DNA of 64,000 nt from Sesamum alatum (GCA_034509735.1 JACGWO010000012.1:20117188-20181187), one strand, 5' to 3'; positions 24,884-35,789 are shown, counted from the first letter of the stretch. Notes: generated by a model not told the origin, from the letters alone. Numbers and translations: made by a program.

Positions 24884-25108
24884 TAATAATAATTAAAAAA
24901 TAAATAAAACGTCGAAGTCGAACTCCATGAGTTCAACTTTACATGATTGAAGTCGAACTCATGGAGTTCGACTTTGAATTTTATAAAAATAAAAAATAAA
25001 AATTCGGTAAAGTCGAACTCCGTGAGTTCGACTTTAACCATTCATGTTATATAAATTATATTATTTTTATTTTTATTTTTTTTTTAATATTAAATAAATA
25101 AATAAGCC
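24735..25108 (-). repeat. MULE-1 right terminal inverted repeat
   Basis: It is the mirror of 23187-23598, with palindromes at 24917-24937, 24952-24972 and 25012-25032 and an AAT run at about 24832-24880. Confidence 0.85.
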
Positions 25109-25291
25109 GATCTTTAATAACTACCTTTTGGTAGTTTTTTTTTTCCCATACACTTTTATCTTATATATATTATATTATATATTTAGGTAATTTTTCACTC
25201 TAAAAGAATAAAATAATATATTTTATAAAAATATTTTATTCTATATTTTATAAAATTTATGTACATACATAGAATATGCCACACTTACTAG

Positions 25292-25577
25292 TACTATATA
25301 TTAAGGGAGAGCACCTCTTTGGTGTCCCTCCCTTTTTGGTCTTTTTTTTTTTAATTTTGTTTTTAATATTTCATCTAACTTCCCACTCTCTCCATTATCT
25401 TTTGATAGTTATTCTTTTTTCTAATTTTCATTCATTTTTTTGTCACAATTTTTTTATAAATTTATATTAAATTATTCTTTTTTATATATTTCACTAAATA
25501 ATAAATGTTTATAAATATTTTATTTTAAATAATATTTATAGAAGTTGCACACATATAATGTATGCAAAAATTACTAG
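25292..25577 (+). mobile_element. Helitron-like element, family A, directly abutting the previous copy
   Basis: The head ACTATATATTAAGGGAGAGC and CACCTCTTTGGTGTC follow immediately after the CTAG of the upstream copy. The tail GCACACATATAATGTATGC forms a short stem-loop about 9 nt before the terminal ACTAG. Confidence 0.5.
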
Positions 25578-25822
25578 TACTATATATCATTGTATAGCAC
25601 TTTATTGGTGTCTTAATTTCATGGTCCGTCATTTTTTATTTTCTCTCTTCTCAATTTTCTATTTTCTCTCATTTTAATTTCCACATTCCTTTTTTTTCTC
25701 CCATTTTTCTTTAATATTTTTTCATATTTTATTTGTCTAATCAATATATTTTGATATAATAATTATTTTTAAAATTTTAATTTTATTTTACATATATTTG
25801 AGTGTGTTGACGTGCATTAGTA
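25578..25822 (+). mobile_element. Helitron-like element, family A, third in tandem
   Basis: It begins TACTATATATCATTG right after the CTAG of the previous copy, has GGTGTC and a T-rich body, and ends near GTGCATTAG. The 3' end is diverged. Confidence 0.45.
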
Positions 25823-26069
25823 ATAGTAATCAAAGACCTCTAGCATGGCTAGGCGAGCCCGGCGCATGTGAACTGGCTTGACGGCTGCAGCTAAGATTGC
25901 CACCCCAGCTTGCCACGTTTCAGTATTATTCTTCCATGAAGTGGGCCCGCGGCAGGGAATCCTAACCTGCGCGTAGACCGGGGGGGGGGGGGGCGTGGGT
26001 GGGTTGGAGGGTTCGGAGTTTTGGTGTTGCGCTTTGGCCCTCCGACCACATTAGTTGTGATGAGAAAGA
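25823..26069. other. GC-rich island with a 14-G run
   Basis: A short GC-rich stretch in AT-rich surroundings; it has an uninterrupted run of 14 G at 25980-25993. No protein or RNA gene was recognised. It may be a relic of an element or captured sequence. Confidence 0.5.
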
Positions 26070-26279
26070 ATTAGTCGTTCTGCACACCGTTACTGCATAA
26101 ATATAATGAATAATTTTTTATATTTTAAAATATATTATAAATAAAAATAAACTACATAAAATATATTAATTGGATAGTTAAGTTATATAAAATTTGAGAA
26201 GTAGAATAAATTAATTATCCAATTAGTTGAAAGGTATTTTTGGAATTATAAAAAATTGGTAATACATCACTTATATATA
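26070..26279 (-). mobile_element. Helitron-like element, family B, diverged copy
   Basis: On the plus strand it starts TTAGTCGTTCTGCACACCG and continues ATAATGAATAATTTTTTATA ... AATATATTAATTGG, aligning with the next copy at 26280-26533. Confidence 0.4.
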
Positions 26280-26533
26280 CTAGTCGTCGTAGCACGTTGT
26301 CCCTACATGAATTTAATAAATAATCTCTTACACTTTAAAATACATTATAAGTAAAAACAAACTATATAAAATATATTAATTGGTAGTTAAGTTAATGTCA
26401 AATTTGAAAAGTTGAATAAGTTAGTTATCTTATCGGTTGAAGTACATTTTTTAAAATTACTAAAATTTAGTGCAACAGTATCGAAACCATCACTTTTTAT
26501 CTATCATAGTTATTTTTTTTATAATAATATAGA
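26280..26533 (-). mobile_element. Helitron-like element, family B
   Basis: Read on the minus strand it starts TCTATATTATTAT and ends GGGACAACGTGCTACGACGACTAG. The same ends occur at 42482-42749 and, more diverged, 41024-41262. Confidence 0.5.
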
Positions 26534-26935
26534 TAAAAAGTTCATATATATATTGGTATTATTATCTTACAAAACAGCTATTGATGATTATTAGTGTTCA
26601 TTATTTCAAGCAAATAATATGTCTGTAAAATATGTTACTTTAAAATAAAAAAAATAAATTTAAATATAAGAAACTCATAACGAGTCTGGATAAATTTATC
26701 TGAAAATTAGTACGAATTGATACATTTCATAAAATATTATATTTTATTCTTAAAATGAAGCTTTTAAAGTATGGGATGGAAGAATGTTATAAACTTTGCT
26801 GACAACCTGTGAGGTTAGTTTAAATTATAGAAACACTTTCTGTATTTTATAAAATTACAGCTACACTCTCCTAAGGGGTTTTAGTGTAATATTTTTTAGG
26901 GGTGTTTAAAATTATACACTTATAATATATTCGAT
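26534..26935. other. AT-rich spacer
   Basis: No gene seen. 26810-26920 has short words like the gggtaatt-type MITEs (ACACTCTCC, GGGGTTTTAGTGTAAT) but no clear element borders. Confidence 0.4.
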
Positions 26936-27960
26936 TCACTTTAGCTTGATCAGATGGAAACGTTTCGAATAAGTTGTGAAACTACACCAATCAATTAGAG
27001 GCATATCGTCAAACAATGGCGACGCATTTAGACATATATCGAAATGTTGTTCAAATTGCAACAAATGAACGAATGGGACAAGAGAGGACCCCTCAAAATC
27101 CATTGCCACAAGATGATGTTCCGTCCACATCCCACAGACAAACGCGAAGTCGTAGCAAGAGATCAACCCGCACAGTAGAAAGAGATACACCTGAGGTTGA
27201 CATAGTTGGGTCATCTATTGTGCATACGTCTCAATTTTTTACTGAATACTACTACGTGCCTGAACCACATCAACAAGATGATTGGTTTCAATCGACTCCT
27301 TACATGCAAGTACATACAGAAAATCATTACACAAATATTGAACTTAACCTTGGTCTTGGCATCAATCAAACATATGCACCAGTACATAATGTTTCACCTA
27401 TCCAATTTTCATCATGGAATACTTATCGTGATCCAACACAGTCGAGCTCTACAGCCTCATCAAGTCGGTTTCAAATTCATGTCGATTATGACAATCAAGA
27501 ACAAAATGAACCAGCAAATCCGGAAATACGACGGCCTAGGCGACAACGACAAAGATGTAATTGTGGGACATGCGGACATTATTAAATTTTATAATTATAT
27601 TTTTTTATGTAAATTTTCAAGCTGATTAGTTATTATAAAAAAATTTGAAAATTCTAATTTACATTATTATATTGTAATAAATTAATTATAATTATCTCGA
27701 AATAATAAAATAAAATTTAATCAATATATTAAAATACAAATTAACGATAATACATTAAATTAAATTAACAAAAAAACAAATTAAAAAAAGGGGTTGCTAC
27801 CTCAGCTCGCGAGACTGTCGATCGCGTGCTGGGGTAGCTAGCAGAGAATAAAATATTAAAAAAAATGACTGATCACGAGTTGGGCTCGTGATTGGTCACA
27901 TTTTTACAATGTATACCACTTCGACGGTACATCGAAGCGGTACACGTATAAATTTTTTAT
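26936..27960 (+). mobile_element. MULE-3: right half of a related Mutator-like element
   Basis: It holds the second-ORF end described above, then an AT-rich arm, then three imperfect palindromes: 27796-27840 (GCTACCTCAGC / GCTGGGGTAGC), 27866-27898 (TGACTGATCACGAG / CTCGTGATTGGTCA) and 27911-27945 (GTATACCACTTCGA / TCGAAGCGGTACAC). Three palindromes after the ORF tail is also the layout of the MULE-1 arm, although the palindrome sequences differ. No left arm or target duplication was found. Confidence 0.5.
26980..27585 (+). CDS. MULE-3 second ORF, open C-terminal part (ATG at 27016 gives 189 aa)
   Basis: The frame is open from 26980 and contains ATG 27016; it probably is the 3' part of a longer gene because there is no upstream promoter or N-terminal domain. 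The protein is hydrophilic, with a basic SKRSTRTVERD stretch, a Tyr/His/Gln-rich middle, a Ser-rich segment (SSSTASSSR) and a C-terminus RRPRRQRQRCNCGTCGHY. The Arg run plus closely spaced Cys and His could bind nucleic acid or metal; that is inference. The tail recurs in MULE-1 and MULE-2, so this belongs to the same element family. I do not recognise the family with certainty; plant MULEs can carry a second gene such as a plant mobile domain protein, whose core is not visible here. Confidence 0.55.
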   Translation, partial: NYTNQLEAYRQTMATHLDIYRNVVQIATNERMGQERTPQNPLPQDDVPSTSHRQTRSRSKRSTRTVERDTPEVDIVGSSIVHTSQFFTEYYYVPEPHQQDDWFQSTPYMQVHTENHYTNIELNLGLGINQTYAPVHNVSPIQFSSWNTYRDPTQSSSTASSSRFQIHVDYDNQEQNEPANPEIRRPRRQRQRCNCGTCGHY

Positions 27961-28456
27961 ATATATAGTGAAAATATAAATGGGCCTAGTTGACTTGGCA
28001 AGAAGTGGTTCCACGCGCTTACTCGCCGGCTTGAACCGCGACATCCGGAATCTCGGTGTCACGTCAACCATTGCATCTGGTACTTGACAGTCCCATGCGG
28101 TGATAAGTTGCTGATCGAATCTCGGCCGATGGAGATTAATCTGACGGCGGTAAATTGCTGAAATCAGTGGGGTAGGGAGAGGAGGCAACTCGTGATATGG
28201 GTGTCAAATCAAAAGCGCAACTTGGGAGGTCGGAATAGTCGTACGTTGTAGATGGTGCGACTTTGAGGCTAGTAATTTTGGATGGGTGTGAAATCGTTTT
28301 ATTATGGGAAATTAGACATACCGCACTACACAAACACTAAAGTCGCTAGTCTTATCAAATTATACATGATGGTGTGGTGTGGATGGAATATTGTTGTTAT
28401 ATGTAATAATATGTGTTGCTATTTCATAATCTACCTTGTTAATTGTGATTAGTTTC
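27961..28456. other. Moderate-GC stretch of unknown origin
   Basis: 27960-28340 is GC-richer than its surroundings and has open but unrecognised minus-strand frames (28333-28136 and 28188-27904). It may be sequence captured by the adjacent MULE or an old gene fragment. No function is claimed. Confidence 0.4.
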
Positions 28457-28880
28457 AGGGTAATTACAACTACCTTATCTGATATTTGACATAATTATAA
28501 ATATTTTTTTGTTGTTTGAGAAATTACAAATACCCCCTTAAGATTTGTAACCGTCTAACAAATAAACCCATTTTCATTTATTTTTGTGGGTGAACTGACC
28601 AAAATGCCCTTATGCACTAAATTATTTCTTAATTAATTCTTAAAAAAATCAACTACAATGCACAAGGAGAGGTTTCTTAAGTTTTTTACACAGATGAGCA
28701 ATAATGCAATTTACTTCGGTTGATTTTTCTATAATTTTCATAAAAAAATTAAGGGTAAAATGATTAATTTTAGACCTTTGGTAAAAATTACAAACCTCAG
28801 AGGGGTATTTATAATTTTTCAAATAATGAGAGAGTATTTGTAATTATGACAAACTTCAGGGGATGGTTGTAATTTACCCT
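28457..28880. mobile_element. MITE with AGGGTAATTACA-type TIRs, 424 bp
   Basis: The left end AGGGTAATTACAACTACC is mirrored at the right end (reverse complement AGGGTAAATTACAACCATCC). Inner blocks also mirror, for example ATTACAAATACCCCCTTAAG against ATTATAAATACCCCTCTGAG. It is related to 39838-40275. No clean target duplication was seen. Confidence 0.65.
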
Positions 28881-29625
28881 TAGTGTAATTCAGTTATTTA
28901 TACTAAATCTAATTTATCTTATTATTTTTGTAAATCCCATTTTATTATTTATTTGACTTTAATGGTGTTGTGGTGACAAAATCAATGCTTACACTCTTAG
29001 ATATTTGATTTTTTTCGCAACTGAATATGAAAATTCGAAATGGTGCAGCGGAAGTAGTAAAATGGTCGCAAGTGTTAATTTTCTCATGAAAAGAAAAAAA
29101 AAAAAAGAAGTTGACACTGACAAACATTTGCTCCATGAAAAAAAATTAGTAGTCCTTCGGTAATTAAAATGTAAAGAGATTGGTTTGGATCAAGGTTTTT
29201 AATGATCCGATTATGACTTGGCGATTACCTGATGATGATATGATGACTTATTGAAATAAAAGTTTAAATGATTACCTCGATTTGGGTGAACAAGATTGTC
29301 TTACAAACAAAACGTTAGTTTTGAGCTCGAGGTTATAGGAATTACAAAGTATGATCGATAGTAATAAAAGACGTATCTTGTGAAATGATGCAATTGATAT
29401 TTATAAAGGTTTATGTGCCAGAATTCTTACAGGCCTCATGTAGTTTAAAATATCCATTGGATGGGTTGAGATCTGTGGTGATAACTCGAGCCATCGGGTC
29501 AGGCGGGTGTGTGCGACCCAACCCGTTACAAAAGACGTGGATCCATGAAGTGTTTGGAGTTTTTCTTATTTATGGAGGATAAATATGTTATTTGGGGCTT
29601 ATTCATTGTATTTCTCTTATAAGAG
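28881..29625. other. Non-coding spacer
   Basis: No gene or definable repeat was recognised. 29430-29540 is GC-richer (GGGTCAGGCGGGTGTGTGCG) without a coding frame. Confidence 0.4.
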
Positions 29626-30494
29626 AGGGTAAATTTTATTTTTATTCCATAAGTGGATATGTTTTCAATTTTGATCCCATACTGGACACAATTAACACGT
29701 TGCATCCGGTATGTGTATTTTTTTTTTTTCAATTTCAAGACACAAAGGGGATTTCCATTAAATACTTAACGGTTGATGCTAATTGGGTTAAGTGGCTGTA
29801 AATTTGGATGGAAAAATTGGTGGAAAAGGCTTGTTCCTTTTTTTTCTTGGTATAAATAGCTTATTGTTTATAATGGATTATACTGTAATGAGTTTTGATG
29901 TAATATATATAATATATGTTATGTTAATAATGAATAAGTTTTCATTAAATTCAAAAATAAAAACTACAACAATCGGAACCAAATTTAGAATTTTTCAGAA
30001 ATATAGACCTCATTATAAGAAAGTTAGATATTTATCAACAATTACAAAATATTGGAACCAAGTGTACATTTTGTAATGTTGATCAACATCGAACTTTTTT
30101 TAATGCCGTTTATGTTTTTGAAAATTCTGAATTTAGTTCCGATATACTATTGCAGTTTTTATTTCTGAATTTAATGAAAATTTAGGCAGTATTAATATAA
30201 CAACATATACAATATAGATTACATTAAAATTCATTACATTATAACCCATTACAAACAACAAGCTATTTATACCAAGAAAAAGAATGAATAAGTCTTTTCC
30301 ACCAATTTTTCCATCCAAATTTACAGCTACTTAACGGAATTAGTATCAACCGTTAAGTATTTAACGAAAATACCCTTTGTGTCCTGAAATTGAAAAAAAA
30401 ATACACATATGAGATGTAATGTGTTAAACGTATACAATATGAGATCAAAATTGGAAAATCTCCACTTATGGGACCAAAAATGTAATTTACCCTC
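29626..30494. mobile_element. Long inverted-repeat (foldback) element, 869 bp
   Basis: The left arm (29626 to about 30003) and right arm (about 30113-30494) are imperfect inverted copies about 380 bp long with a spacer of about 110 bp. Mirrored blocks include GAGGGTAAATT, TCAATTTTGATCCCATA, CTTAACGGTTGATGCTAATT, AAATTTGGATGGAAAAATTGG and TTGGTATAAATAGCTTATTG. Open frames inside the two arms mirror each other and are not genes. No target duplication was found. Confidence 0.8.
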
Positions 30495-30979
30495 AAAGAT
30501 AATAAAATAATGGTTTTATTGTGAATTTCTCATAAGATTATAATTTTTTTTAAATAATTTAAGTAAATACCCTCTAAATTAAAGTTTTGATCAGAACTTT
30601 ACTCGAGTTTCGCCTTACCTAAAACCCGAACCGATCTACATGAACCAAAAAGAGGCGGGTGAGGACCCGGTCCGCAGCTTTGTGTACATGATCAACTTTT
30701 TCACTTTTTTAGAGTGTACAAACTTGTAAGGTTTAGCCTTATATTCAATCATAGCTCCAAGAGATGTAAATAATAATGCATGTCAATTTCATAAAAGAAG
30801 AATCCTTTAGTGGGTAGCTAGGCATTGTCACACTAGAGAAATATCAATCTATCCTATATTGGGCACAAGCAACCCTACCAACTCCCCTTTGCTAAATTCA
30901 TTCAATCATCATACCCTATTAATTAAACTTGTTTTTGCTATTCCAAATTCTATCCTTTCCTCTTCTAATTGTAGACATG

Positions 30980-31017
<38 letters not shown>

Positions 31018-31844
31018 GAAAGAGTTAATAACGTGTCAAATTCAGTTGGAACGTTATGTAACGTTCAATCTCAATTATTCGTAATGAGTTTAACGGCTCA
31101 AGAGACTATTAGAGTCACTGAATAGAGCACAGTGTAGCCAAAGGGCTAGTTCACCTTGCTTGCTGGTTCAGACGAGTACAACTCACTGACTTGAAGCACT
31201 TAAACAAAAGCTTTAAGATCCGTAGTACTTCAAACTTCTTGTCATACTCCTCATGGTAAAGCATTTGCGCATTAAATGAGTACTGACTTGAACTAGCACT
31301 TAGTGCTATTCACTCAGCAAACGATCAGACCAGATGCTAATTGGAAAAGGATTGATCGAACCAACATTCCTGAAAAGCACAAGCATAGAGCTTCGTAGTG
31401 TATGTGTGAGACCAATATCCACACGCAAAAACTCGTGGGCCTCATGGGCCAGCAAATCCAGGAGCCATGGACTCTTGACACTAATTGTTATTCAAATTGT
31501 TTTTTTTTTTTTTTTTTTAATTTCAATTCCTGTTGCATCTTTCATTTTATTTAATATATACGCGTCATACGTATAAAATCTTTCCTTAGATAAAATTAAT
31601 GATGTGATATTTGTTCACGTAACACATATATGTAAAATGAAATAAAAGATACAATAGAAATTACAGTAAAAAATCCAATCAACCAATCAAGAGGGTATTT
31701 AATACCAGTTAAATGTTAGCATGAGAATTGAGATCCACAACATCAATAATAAGTTGGAGTCCGAGCCTCTAACTGTAAATGAAATTTGTTCATGTTTTCA
31801 CATACCACACACACATACACACAACCCATATGTGTGTAATTTTT
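30495..31844. other. Non-coding spacer with a TA microsatellite
   Basis: A TA run occupies about 30981-31011. 31090-31500 has moderate GC and no recognisable protein. A T run of 18-20 lies near 31500. Confidence 0.5.
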
Positions 31845-32358
31845 AGGGATAATTACACGGCCTGCTATGAGATTTGGTATAATTACACATAAACTTCCTA
31901 TAGTTTGAGAAATTACATTTAGTATCTCTGAGTTTTGCTCCTGCCTAACAAATAGGTTCATTCGTTAGTCAAAATTCACCAAATTTATTGATATTAGCAA
32001 AAAACTGAATGAAAATTAATATTTATTATCGATTGACTTATTACTGACTTACTGTAAGTCAAATAAATCTTTTTATGACCAAACTACCTTTATATATCTT
32101 CATACGTTAATGCATGTGGGGTGGTATATCTTCACCGTTATAAGGGTATTTTAATCATAAAAAATTTATTTGGCCTGCAATAAGTTAGTAATAAGTTAAT
32201 CAAGAGTAAATATTGATTTTCATTAAAAAAAATTTATTAATATCAACAAATTCGGTAAATTTTGACTAACGAATGGACCTATTTGTTAGACGGACCCAAT
32301 TCTCAGGGATAGTAGATGTAATTACCAAACCTCAGGGGAGGGGGGTGTAATTATCCCT
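31845..32358. mobile_element. MITE with AGGGATAATTACA-type TIRs, 514 bp
   Basis: AGGGATAATTACACGG at the left is mirrored by the right end, whose reverse complement is AGGGATAATTACACCCCCC. Internal blocks mirror too (CCTAACAAATAGGTTCATTC against GTCTAACAAATAGGTCCATTC). TAATTTTT flanks both sides, giving an 8-9 bp duplication. The same family occurs at 37700 and 38549. Confidence 0.75.
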
Positions 32359-35300
32359 AATTTTTTTTGACAATGAAAATCTCACAATTTGGGTACACTA
32401 CAAAAAAATTGAGTATTACCTACACTATAAATCATCATGGCTTAAAAATTGCAAACAATCAGATAAAATCAGTGCGAAAACTTAGGTTTTGATCATATTT
32501 AATCAACATTTGCTATGGTTCTGACATATTTGGATTTCGCTTGCAGAAACAACGACTATTAATCATTATGTAGTCATAGTCAATTAATATTCGCTACAAT
32601 TTTTTATTTTTAATCATATTAATTAATAATAATCATATTTATTGTGGTGGTAGGAGAGAATTGTATTCTTAGGGCTGCTTTTCCATTTGTAGAATGAATT
32701 TATTCCACGTTTTTCAACATCAATATCCAAAATTAAAAGTCTATCCCCCACCAAGAAAAACAAATCATAACCCTATATATATCTTGAACTCTACACAGAA
32801 AGAGATGTTCTCCTGCACTTTGCTAAATGGGTAGGACCCTCCATTTGGAGGAATATGGACCCTCTTTGGTAAAATGCTCAAGCTTCACTTTTGTGTGTGT
32901 GTGTGTGTTTGTATCAACCAAAAGTTGTTTGCCTCCATCACTCACTATCCTTCAAAGATGTGAAAAAGTGTTGAATGTAAGGACATTATTTTCTTATACA
33001 TATATATATATATATATATATTATTCTTTTATTTTACTTAATAATACTTTGTTATTGGTGGGATTTATTCGTAATAACTCCGAAACGACTATTTGTCCCA
33101 TGAAATTGAGAAAATGATTAAATGGCACGAAGATTCGCGCATTTTCTCTGATTTGTATTAGACTCGTGGATCCACAGGATCCACATTCAGCTACGCGAGT
33201 TCATATATGTTTTGGCTAAGCCCTTATAAATACTCACCACGGTCTATTTATCTACCGTGTGCATTTATTACATTTAAATCTAGTTTTTCGATCCCTATAT
33301 CAAGAATTCAGCCGTGAGTTTAGTATCACGGGATTTTAGTGGATCATGAGTTGATAAACTTAGTATGTTTGTTTTCAGGTCTTTCTTTTATCACCCACGT
33401 TGAGATAATATGTTAGTAATTTAATCATAAATCAGACCTCGATTTGGATGAGTTACAAAACGAGTATCTTAATTTTCTATATAATTTAGTAGAAAATTTG
33501 AAAAATATGTTATTTTAAAATTTAAATATAAAGATGAATAGTAGAGAAAAAGCATTTAATTACAAGCCAAGATAATTGACAATTTTGTCCCTTCTCTTTA
33601 GAAAACATGTCTAACAAATGCTTGCTAATTTGAGGGTTTTGATGCAAGTAGTGACAAGTCCAACACTTCAAATAAAAAAAAGCATGTATTAGTAATAATT
33701 TAGTATTGCTAAAGAAAAGCTATAGCCACATGTAGATAAGAACAACATCCATCTTTTTCTCTAAGGTGATGATTCCTTAAAGAAGTGTGAATTCACTCAT
33801 GATTGATAATACAATGCATCTACCACATAGCTTCTTTTGCAATGAAATTAAAAAAAATAACAATTCAAAATAGAAAATAATGATAACACGTCTTTAATAT
33901 TCTTGAAAAGCTCAAATTGATAGTAAAATAGTTTATCGCGGAGTGAATTTCTTAGTAGAATTATGAACTATTTTAAAGAAAAGAGTCATAATCTAAATCT
34001 AAGTAAAACAGGTCTGAAAAATAGTTAGAATTTGAGTTGTCACAAAATCCCACGAGAGTTGGCCCAAAAATACCCTTCCATACTAGCAATTGTACGGAAA
34101 GATATCAGGTCCAAAAGATAATTAAGAAAAAATAATTAATGTTTATTAAAAAATAGAAAAATCTAAAGAATCATCGGGACAATAGTCGAAACGATGGAAT
34201 TTCGTGACGAACGACGGTCACTCACAATTGTTGGGCCGGATTCTCCTATTGAAGACGATCAAAAGTCTGAGTAGATCGCCATGTGACTCCAGCTGAATAA
34301 AAAATATGGCCATTTGGAGTTTCATTGTCAACCGCGCAGCCAAAGTGCTAAAACCTTCGACTTACGTCTATCCAAACGCTCCAAAAACAGATTTTCATCT
34401 TGTTCAACATCAATTTTTTTATAAAAAATAATTATTTAATAGATTGTGAAATGAGTATAGAAAATATAAGAGAACAAATAAATAAATAAATACAAGATAT
34501 AAAAAAAAAATCTATGCTTTGCAGAATACTCATACGTCCATGACCGATTAATTCTGATTTAGTTTCCTTATAAAATTATAATAAATGATTATATATTAAT
34601 TATTCATATGGAATGCTTGTAAAGTAGTATATAATTTAAAATATATTTTTATCAAAAAATAAATTCATAGATCGACTAACTTAAATATAATATTAGGTTA
34701 AGTTTCAATCTCAAACGGATTATTTTATTTGATCTTAGACATGATTATGGCTTAAGAAAGTCAAATCATGCTTAATTTTGACAATGACTACACATCTTTT
34801 AGCATAGAAAGTGGTGTTAGATAATTAATCATCTTCTTCTGTTTTTTATAAACCTTCTAGAGAGATCATTTCCAGGCACACCATGAATAATTATATACTA
34901 GCAATAAAAATTACAAATAAATATTATTATTGCAAATTAAATGTATATTATGAAAAATTACTTAAAACATATATTCGAGTTTGGATATCGTAAAAGTGTA
35001 TATACTAGATGGAGGATTTTAGCAATGTCTTTTTTATTTTCTTTAAATTATTCAGAATTTTGAAAGGAGTTTAACTTTTCTTACGTACAAAGGTTCACAA
35101 AAGAGGAAAAATTGAAAGTTACATGATAAATAAAAAAAATAAATTAAATATTAAAATAGCATATCAAAAATTGGAGACACAAATGCTAAGTCCTTAATAA
35201 TAAAGTATAGATAATTAATTAACTGATTTAATGCTTAATAACTTTCTCTTTTAGATTTGAAAAGTATTTCTAAATACAAATTATTGTGATTAATTGGTGT

Positions 35301-35377
35301 ACAATTTTAAACGAGATTAAAGTGTAAAGCTTTCCAAACATTTGTCATGTGTGATAAGTGACAATAGCTTCTAGATT
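32359..35377. other. 3 kb AT-rich non-coding region
   Basis: Contains a CACTACAAAAAAA motif at 32396 (CACTA-like end without a partner), a TG run at about 32893-32907 and a TA run at about 32997-33021. 33130-33420 has a CCTTATAAATACTC promoter-like site in GC-richer DNA, perhaps an LTR relic. No gene is supported. Confidence 0.45.
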
Positions 35378-35661
35378 TTTATTTTTTTTTTTAAAAAAAT
35401 GAAAGCAATGAATATTATTAATTAAAGTAAATTGATCAAAATCAATCATGTTGAATATCAAACTCTAACAGAGACAATTACATCATACCCTGATCAACAA
35501 TATCACATAAATTAACTCTAAACAATATTTTACTATTACAGTATACAAACAATACCTATTATACCGTAGACTATTATCTCACACATTGGTGGGGTTCAAA
35601 CCATGCCCTTAGAGGTTTTAGAATCTCAACCTTAACCACTAAACTAAGAAATCATTGGTGA
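35378..35661 (-). mobile_element. tRNA-derived SINE with 15-bp target duplication
   Basis: On the minus strand the head reads TTAGTTTAGTGGTTAAGG (box A-like) and GGTTTGAACCCCACC (box B-like), followed by a non-tRNA body homologous to the SINE at 37371 (TTATGTGATATTGTTGAT, TGTCTCTGTT) and an A-rich tail. AATAGCTTCTAGATT is directly repeated at 35363-35377 and 35662-35676. The length is 284 bp including the tail. Confidence 0.85.
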
Positions 35662-35789
35662 AATAGCTTCTAGATTGTAAATAGAGTTTTGAGGAAATCA
35701 AAAATGTCTAATCAATTATTAATTTTTGAATGTAATGAATAACGTAATGATTTGTATAAATACAGGATTTGCATATGTTAGATTTAAAC

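Larger units (their letters stand above)
23187..25108. mobile_element. MULE-1: Mutator-like element with about 400-bp TIRs and 10-bp target duplication
   Basis: GATCTTTAAT is directly repeated at 23177-23186 and 25109-25118. The ends GGATTATTTATTTATTTAAT and (reverse complement) GGCTTATTTATTTATTTAAT begin inverted arms that stay alignable to about 23598 on the left and 24735 on the right. Each arm holds three GTCGAACTC-n3-GAGTTCGAC palindromes and a trinucleotide (ATT/AAT) run. The interior has a truncated transposase on the minus strand and the 3' end of a second ORF on the plus strand, joined at about 24530-24550, probably by an internal deletion. Long TIRs and a 9-10 bp duplication identify the Mutator superfamily. 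Confidence 0.9.
23074..25291 (+). mobile_element. Helitron-like element, family A, split by MULE-1
   Basis: The left piece (23074-23186, TCCATACTATATATTATTGG ... CATGATCTTTAAT) and right piece (25119-25291, AACTACCTTTTGGTAG ... GCCACACTTACTAG) together align over their whole length with the uninterrupted copy at 41267-41537 on the minus strand. Removing MULE-1 and one target copy restores about 286 bp. The 3' end is CTAG followed by T, as expected for Helitrons. Confidence 0.65.

Noticed and set aside
29792..30318. Two similar small proteins (GLFLFFLGINSLLF and DLFILFLGINSLLF)
   Set aside because: They are mirror-image frames in the two arms of the foldback element, not genes.
32396..32660. 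CACTACAAAAAAA as start of a CACTA element
   Set aside because: No matching right end; only weak similarity to 17760-17960. Left as an unassigned relic.
33130..33420. Solo LTR with TATAAATA
   Set aside because: No TG/CA ends, no target duplication and no internal homology in the window.
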